A stretch of 64,000 nucleotides of DNA, taken from positions 5,704,001 to 5,768,000 of the forward strand of contig JAZBRS010000011.1 of NCBI GenBank assembly GCA_037176725.1. The letters run 5' to 3'. Origin of the DNA: Posidonia oceanica (Eukaryota; Streptophyta; Magnoliopsida; Alismatales; Posidoniaceae). The notes beneath the pieces were generated by a model that did not search any database, was not told the origin of the DNA, and worked only from the letters and a program-made list of their open reading frames with translations. Positions 58,501 through 64,000 of this stretch are shown here, in pieces. Both the position numbers and the translations under genes were made by a program. The stretch's first letter is position 1; each line of letters begins with the position of its first letter.

Positions 58501-59670
58501 CAAATGCATGCTAATAAGTAGATGCAATGATTTGTGAGTGCAATGCATGCAAAAATACAAAGACAGGGACCTAAATGCAATTTAGGGAAAGTATAGGGGC
58601 GTACATGCAAAATGTGGCAAAAATGCAATGCAACATGGCAAATGTATGCAAAAATGAGGATGCAGCAGAGCAATATGCAAGCAATGGCTAAATGCAACAT
58701 TAATGGCAAGATATGCATGCAATAATATAAGGAAGGACCTAAATGCAATTTTCAAAAACATGCAGGGCCTAAGTACAATGCAAAGGAAACATGCAAACAT
58801 GCAAAAGTTGGAAAATATGGACTGACATGGAATTCAAAAAAACTGTTGAGCTTTTAAAACAATGCAATGTGGTTTAGGCAATGGACTGAGCCTCCTTGTT
58901 TGCCGTTTTGTTTTGACTCACCTTGCTTTGGTTTTGTTTCCCTGTTTCGTTTATCATCGCATAATGGTATTTCAACTTTAATTAGTCGTTTTTGCATGGT
59001 TTTGCTAAGCTTAGCATGACTTACGAATACATGTTGCATGCCGCCTCTTTGCATTGCATGGTTTTCCTCCGACGTTTTGTTTCGTGCTTGCACTGCATCT
59101 AGGGCGATGATGCTTACTGTCTGGAGTTCTTGTGAACCGAGGCATGCCTGGTTCAGAACACTGGCAGCGCTACTGAGCACATAGATCGTCTGTTTTGTTT
59201 TCCCTCACACATCATGGCATTAAGCATACATTTAAAGCATGTTAAAGCATTCATCATGGCATAGCATTCCTCGCTTACGGGCGTACAGTTAAAGGCAAGT
59301 ACTGCTGACATTCCCGTATATGCCAGCGAAAAGCCTAGAAAGATTGATTCCAGGCATATCGGGGGTGCCTAACACCTTCCCCGTGCGTAACAGGAGTCCT
59401 TACCCTTTCTTTGGCCTGTAATTACCATTATACCCTTATCCTAGGCATGCATTATATTTTTGCATAACATTGCACGCATTTGCATGTTTTTTATGCTTTC
59501 TTCGGTTTTCCTCATCTTCTGATTTAATAGACTAGGTGGCGACTCCGTTTTGCTTTATCTTTTGTTTTTCTTGCCGTTTCCCGGTGTTCTCATTCGAGTC
59601 GACTGTCCTTCCTCGGATGCACCATTGGCCGTGGCCCGTGATCCGACTATAGGGCCAATCGATCGCATGA
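55503..59670 (+). repeat. Family-2 LTR, interrupted by an inverted LTR fragment
   Basis: Starts TGTAGACACCCCGTTTTGGC and is colinear with 61571-63.9 kb and with 23179-24425. LTR text runs 55503-57204, is replaced by an inverted fragment (57205-58865), and resumes 58866-59640. It lacks the last ~70 bases of the LTR seen at 63.85 kb and passes directly into a hairpin-repeat 3' UTR, so the PBS and coding region of the element that should follow are deleted. 55575-55720 is an imperfect 'cccaaaccttaacccaatcc' tract, not telomeric repeat. Confidence 0.8.
57205..58865 (-). repeat. Inverted family-1-like LTR fragment
   Basis: On the minus strand this has the order of a family-1 LTR: iterated 'gcatttaggtcc' text, 'gatcaggcctcagatc', a degenerate 30-bp zone, the GGTGCCTAACACCTTCCCC block (57545-57575 complement), TGGCGACTCC (57375-57384 complement), ending ...GGTCACA at 57205. 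Its LTR start is missing. About 180 bases of the host LTR are lost at the junction (compare 24167-24345), so this is not a clean insertion. Confidence 0.75.
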
Positions 59671-59980
59671 CAACAGTCCAAAACCTATCTTTTCCGATTG
59701 ATAAGTCCGAAACTTATCACTTTTCATTTCCTTTCCGATCAATAAGTCTGAAACTTATCACTCTTTATCCTTTTACGGTCGATAAGTCCGAAACTTATCC
59801 TCTCCAGTCGATAAGTCTGAAACTTATCATATCATCTTCCTTTTGCGGTCGATAAATCCGAAACTTATCCTTTCCAGTCGATAAGTCTGAAACTTATCAA
59901 CTTCCCTTGCAGTCGATAGGTCCGAAACCTATCATTTATCACATCGTGCCCTTTCCAGTTAGTAAGTCGGAAACTTGCTA
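59671..59980 (+). repeat. Hairpin repeat array GATAAGT/ACTTATC
   Basis: About eight copies. Examples: GATAAGT-ccgaa-ACTTATC at 59700-59718, GATAGGT-ccgaa-ACCTATC at 59915-59933 (compensatory change), and AGTAAGT/ACTTGCT near 59960 (one G.T pair). Confidence 0.88.
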
Positions 59981-59989
59981 GTTATCATC

Positions 59990-60700
59990 CTTTGTGCGAC
60001 TTCGCTCCGGGCGGATCGAGTCCTGCCTGCTTGCTTCTTCGGGCAAGGATAAGCCTTTTTTCTTTCGCGCGACTCTACTGGAGTCCCGCTTGCTTGCTTC
60101 CTTGGGCGAGGACAAGCCTTTTTCCTTCACGCGACTTTGCTCCAGGCTGACGAAGTCCTGCCTGCTTGCTTCCTCGGGCGAGGACAAGCCTTTTTCCTTC
60201 GCACGACTTCGCTCAGGCGGACGGAGTCCCGCTTGCTTGCTTCCTTGTGCGAGGACAAGCTATCCTTTGCACGACTTCGCTCCGGGCGGACGGAGTCCCG
60301 CTTGCTTACTTCCTCAGGCGAGTACAAGCCCTTTTCTTTTCGCACGACTCTGCTGGAGTCCCGCTTGCTTGCTTCTTTGGACGAGGACAAGCCATCCTTT
60401 CTGTGACTTTGCCGGAGTCCTGCTTGCTTGCTTCCTCAGGCGAAGACAAGCCTTTTCCTTTGCGCGACTTCGCTCCGGGCGGACAGAGTCCTGCTTGCTT
60501 GCTTCCTCAGGCAAGGACAAGCCTTTTCCTTTGCACGACTTCACCCCGGGTGGACAGAGTCCCGGTTGCTTGCTTCCTCAGGCAAGGACAAGCCTTTTCC
60601 TTTGCGCGACTTCGCTCTGTGCGGACGGAGTCCCATTTGCTTGCTTCCTCGGGCAAGGACAAGCCCTTTCTTTCTCGCGACTTTGTGAGGCCCTACTTGT
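59990..60700 (+). repeat. About 60-75 bp repeat array with long hairpin GCTTG...CAAGC
   Basis: About ten copies of 'gcgacttcgctccgggcggacggagtcccgcttgcttgcttcctcgggcgaggacaagcc'. Each holds a CTCCG/CGGAG stem and a compound stem GCTTG/CAAGC plus TCCTC/GAGGA. The long frame 59994-61025 across it is a repeat artefact. Confidence 0.88.
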
Positions 60701-61554
60701 TTTGTTTTCCTTGTGCCGGACGGACAAGGACCTTTTTCCTTTTGTCGGGTTGGCAACCCTAACTGCTCGGTTGACACCTGTCATACTGTCTAACCTTCCT
60801 CTCGGTGCCAGGAGTGCTTTAGCTGCCTTGTGGTATCATCTCCCTAATACCAAGGGCATCTTTTTCGTTGCCCTTGGTGTCTTGCTCGGGTTGGTAACCC
60901 ATATTACCCGGATGACATCCGTCACAATGTTAGGCACCTTTTGGGCTGATAACCCAAGCTATCCGGTGATGAGTCTGTCAACTCCTCAGACCGATAACCC
61001 AAACTATCCGGTGATGAGTCTGTGAACTCATAGTCCATTGCATCAGCATCACATACTGGGTAGTTGCACCAGCATTACATGCTAGGTAGTAGCGCTAGCA
61101 TCGCATGCACACTAGCACCGCATACTCTCCCCACCCCCAACAGAGTCAAACACCGCATTGCGTCAACATGGATCACACCAACATCGCTTAGAGCCGTACA
61201 CGGCTCAGCACGCAGCATTTGCATTGTCATCGCTTAAAGCAGAGCTCAGCAAATGGCACTCCCATGATAGAGTTGCCTCGAGCCTCAGCACACAGCATTG
61301 CATTATCCACAACATCATCACACGCATGCTTCGCCCGCGTCTTCCCAACGGAGTTCAGCATTACGAGCATTAGTGCAAATTTTGCATCAGCATCAGCATT
61401 TGCACTCACATCTGCATTCGCATCGCGGCAACGAGTCATGACTTTTGGTGCATCCATCGGATAAGTGACTCATGCCAATAGCATCGGTGCTCTTGTCGGC
61501 TCGGGCGGGGTGTCTTGTCAACCCTGAGCAGCGGCCTCGGTTCCCTCGACCTCG
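60701..61554 (+). other. Remaining 3' UTR of the rightmost family-2 element, no gene
   Basis: Spacer with 'gataccaagggcatctt' phrases, two GATGAG-type hairpin units (60960-61030), and text shared with 3430-3770 and 55080-55486. No coding signal. Confidence 0.6.
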
Positions 61555-61570
61555 CTCAGGGAGGGGCATC
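61555..61570 (+). promoter_or_regulatory. Polypurine tract of the rightmost family-2 element
   Basis: CTCAGGGAGGGGCATC abutting TGTAGACACCCC. Confidence 0.78.
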
Positions 61571-63920
61571 TGTAGACACCCCGTTTCGACAACTGGTTGT
61601 TGGTGGATTTCTCTGGAAGCTTGCTCAGATCGTGGTATAACAGACATGGACCCAACCTAAACCCCATCTCTTAGCCAAACCAGACCCTAAGACTACCTAA
61701 TACCTTAAAACCTACCCAAACCCAGTTTATACCAAAGCCCAGGCCCATTAGTAACCCAACACACCCTGGAACAGGCCTTGTCCACTATAGAGGCTCTTGT
61801 CACCTGTCCTAGCGGTGACTTGTACCGTCGCCGCTTATATCGGCGACATGTGCTGTCGCCATTCTGAGAGGCGACAACGCACCCCTTTGAACTCTCCCAC
61901 GCGGTCGTCTTTGGATGTTTCCGGCCACCCTGCACCTACACCAACCTGCCGCTCCCGTGCACACCACCTCCTGCCAATGGTCACACCAGAGCACGCTCGA
62001 CCTCGCCAGGCCACGCCTTGCCACCCTGTGCCGTTTTCCGTACACGCCACCTCCTGCCGCAATCTCCAGAGCACGCCCTGCCACCTCCTGCCACTGACAG
62101 GCCCAACCTAACAAAACCAGAGAACCCACCCAACTTCACATTGCCTGCCACATCTAATTCCCAGAGCCTCCCACGCACTCCCGAGTGAACCAAAGCCTTC
62201 TCTTGTGCGAGAAAGAATCCCCTGAGCTTCCTAGCACCCCCGCAGCCACCTTGCCTCGCTACTGAATCCATCTATGGCCGGCAACGCAGCTCACAGTCGC
62301 CAGACGCTGTGACACTCTTCCCGAGCACCGGAAAGCACTGCTAGACTTCCTCTGTGCATTCCAGAGTGCAGCCTAGCCCCGCAAACCGTCGCCGCTGCCT
62401 CCCACATCGCCGCAGACCCCGTAGCACCGTCCGTCGGTGCCCTGTGTCGAGGAGCACATCCACACACCCCCGCAGGTGAGCAAGCTTTCCTCTGGCCTCG
62501 CAGCACTCCCCTGTTGCTTCCTAGTCATTTAATTACGTGTGATTCCCCATTGTTTGCCGAGTTTTTACCTTGCCGGCCCCTGTTTTCTCCGGTGAAGGCT
62601 TCATCGGCCGTGTGAGGCCTTTGGCCACTGAGCATGGCCGGGGAACGCCCAAAGCCACCTACATCACATCCCTGGACCTTCCTCAACCTTCCCTGATCCT
62701 CTTCGTGCGCAGAGGCAGTGTCTTGCGGCCTGTCGGCCTTCCCCAAGGCTGGCAGACGTGTGTGTTGCCGGCGAAGAGTGGTGGAGGTGGGAAGAGAGAT
62801 CCAGATGCCTATTTTTTATTTTAAGTGTATGTTTGTGTTCCTGGATATGCCATCTAGCTATTCCTGTCATTAGTTGCATGTTTTGCATCACCAGTGACGT
62901 GGGATTTGGCGATGAATCCAACCACTAGACTGCTAGGAGCGTCGCATGTTCTAGCTGCGACTCGTCTCGTGTTTCTGGCAGTCCCTGGGCCGGACTTTGA
63001 GCCGACATATCTCATGATCTAGGCCCCCATTTTGTAAGATAATTGCATGGTTGTATTCCCTATTATGCCATCTAGATCCGTATATGTTTGTTTGCATGTT
63101 TTACGATCATTTGCATAGCTAGATCGGGTGCCGAAGTTCGTTGTTTGGACTGTCTGAAGCAGCAGGCGCCGCCTATCCTAGAGGCAACTTGTGCCGCCGT
63201 TGCGCATACCGACGACATGTGTTGTCACCATTCTGAGTGGCGACTATGCCATCGTTATGCATACCAGCGACGTGTCTTGTCGTCGTGGTGAGATGTAACC
63301 CATGCCAGAGGCCAGACAGTGGACAGAGCCTCCTGTTTGCCGCATTGTCTTTCGTTTACTTGACTTGCTTTGCTCTAATTTTGTTTCCCTGGCTTATTTG
63401 CCATCATATCATGGTATTTCAACTTTAACTAATCATTTTGGCATGGTTTTACTAAGCTTTGCATGATTTATAAATGCATATTGCATACCGCCCTCGGGCG
63501 AACATAAACTGGCATTATATGCCAACATTAGCCACACAAGAGCGGATTGGCCAAGAAAGACCGACTTTCTCGGGCATGTCGGGGGTGCCTAACACCTTCC
63601 CCGCACGTAATAGGAGTCCTTACCCTTTCTCGTGACCGCAATGACCTTGTGTCATACACATTTGGGTCAAATTTGCATGTTTTCAAACTCCATAAGTTTT
63701 TCTGTATGTTTTCACATACGATTTTCCTAGTCTCCCTGTTTTAATAGATTAGGTGGCGACTCCATGTCTTTTCCTTTGTTTTCCTTTGCATTTGCCCATT
63801 TTTTCGGTGTTTTCGAGTTGAGTTCTCCTCAGATTCACTGTTGGCCATGGCCCCTCTCTCCGGTCGGCGCACGTGAGCTTTGGCAACGTGCGACCGCGTC
63901 ACCGAGACGTGGTCATAATG
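61571..63920 (+). repeat. Family-2 LTR, probably near complete
   Basis: Starts TGTAGACACCCCGTTTCGAC. Landmarks: GTCGCC/GGCGAC hairpin repeats (61820-61880), a donor-like CCGCAG|GTGAGC (62475), a second set of GGCGAC repeats (63165-63290), the conserved GGTGCCTAACACCTTCCCC block (63583-63601) and TGGCGACTCC (63754-63763). The right end is uncertain, in the range 63900-63925. It is much shorter than family-1 LTRs (about 2.35 kb). Confidence 0.75.
61820..61880 (+). repeat. GTCGCC/GGCGAC hairpin repeats in the family-2 LTR
   Basis: GTCGCCG (61827-61833) pairs with CGGCGAC (61841-61847), and GTCGCC (61855-61860) with GGCGAC (61870-61875). Similar sets lie at 24260-24330, 55800-55865 and 63165-63290. 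Confidence 0.65.
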
Positions 63921-64000
63921 TGATAAGTTTCAGACTTATTGACCGGAAGGGATAATGGGAATACCAAAACCCGGAGGTATGGCAGATGTCCGCAGGCAGT
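63921..64000. other. Flank beyond the last LTR
   Basis: Contains 'gataagtttcagacttattgaccgg', the reverse complement of the GATAAGT/ACTTATC array unit, so an inverted 3' UTR of a related element may begin here. Too short to define. Confidence 0.35.

Noticed and set aside
59994..61025. 343-residue open frame, Cys/Leu/Arg-rich
   Set aside because: It lies entirely on the ~60-75 bp repeats and is open in several frames and on both strands; no domain.

Overview
The window looks like intergenic heterochromatin of a large-genome seed plant. Almost every base can be assigned to nested LTR retrotransposons of the Ty3/gypsy Tat/Ogre lineage. Markers are LTRs up to 5.8 kb, a TGGCGACTCC-type primer binding site, a gag with a C-x2-H-x4-H-x4-C knuckle, two successive RNase H domains (the second D-E-D-D), a D,D35E integrase, and long hairpin-rich tandem repeats between the coding region and the 3' LTR. 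No ordinary host gene, rRNA, tRNA or CRISPR array is supported. The species cannot be named from the sequence. LAYOUT. (1) 1-1678, minus strand: partial LTR of what looks like a Tekay/Del-type chromovirus, inserted in the 3' UTR of element E1. (2) 1679-9555, plus: 3' UTR and complete 5,770-bp 3' LTR of E1, a family-1 Ogre-like element whose 5' part lies left of the window. (3) 9556-23178, minus: element E3, with a 1,192-bp 5' LTR at 21987-23178, a PBS, a decayed gag with an 810-bp internal tandem duplication, no recognisable pol, an intron-bearing plant-mobile-domain (PMD) gene in ANTISENSE orientation (about 11.84-15.13 kb), and minisatellites at its 3' end. (4) 23179-24786 plus 51642-59670: pieces of an older family-2 element (EA), split by E2. 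(5) 24787-51636, plus: element E2, complete at 26,850 bp, with 5.77-kb LTRs and a perfect 5-bp target duplication GGTTG (24782-24786 and 51637-51641). Its order is LTR - PBS - gag - protease - RT - RNase H - aRNase H - integrase - extra sense ORF (DUF7745/PMD-like) - hairpin arrays - polypurine tract - LTR. (6) 55503-63.92 kb: two family-2 LTRs separated by a hairpin-repeat 3' UTR; the first is interrupted by an inverted LTR fragment. HOW IT FITS TOGETHER. Each element supplied the usual gag-pol functions, now broken by stops and frameshifts. Two different families in the window each carry a PMD-superfamily-like passenger gene downstream of pol: intronless and in sense in E2, intron-containing and antisense in E3. 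The in-frame stops are strongly biased: about 18 TAG, a few TGA and no TAA, often where a conserved CAG glutamine belongs. This suggests decay through deamination of CHG-methylated cytosine. The 3' UTR arrays share hairpins whose stems vary by compensatory changes between families, which is the most unexpected structural signal here.
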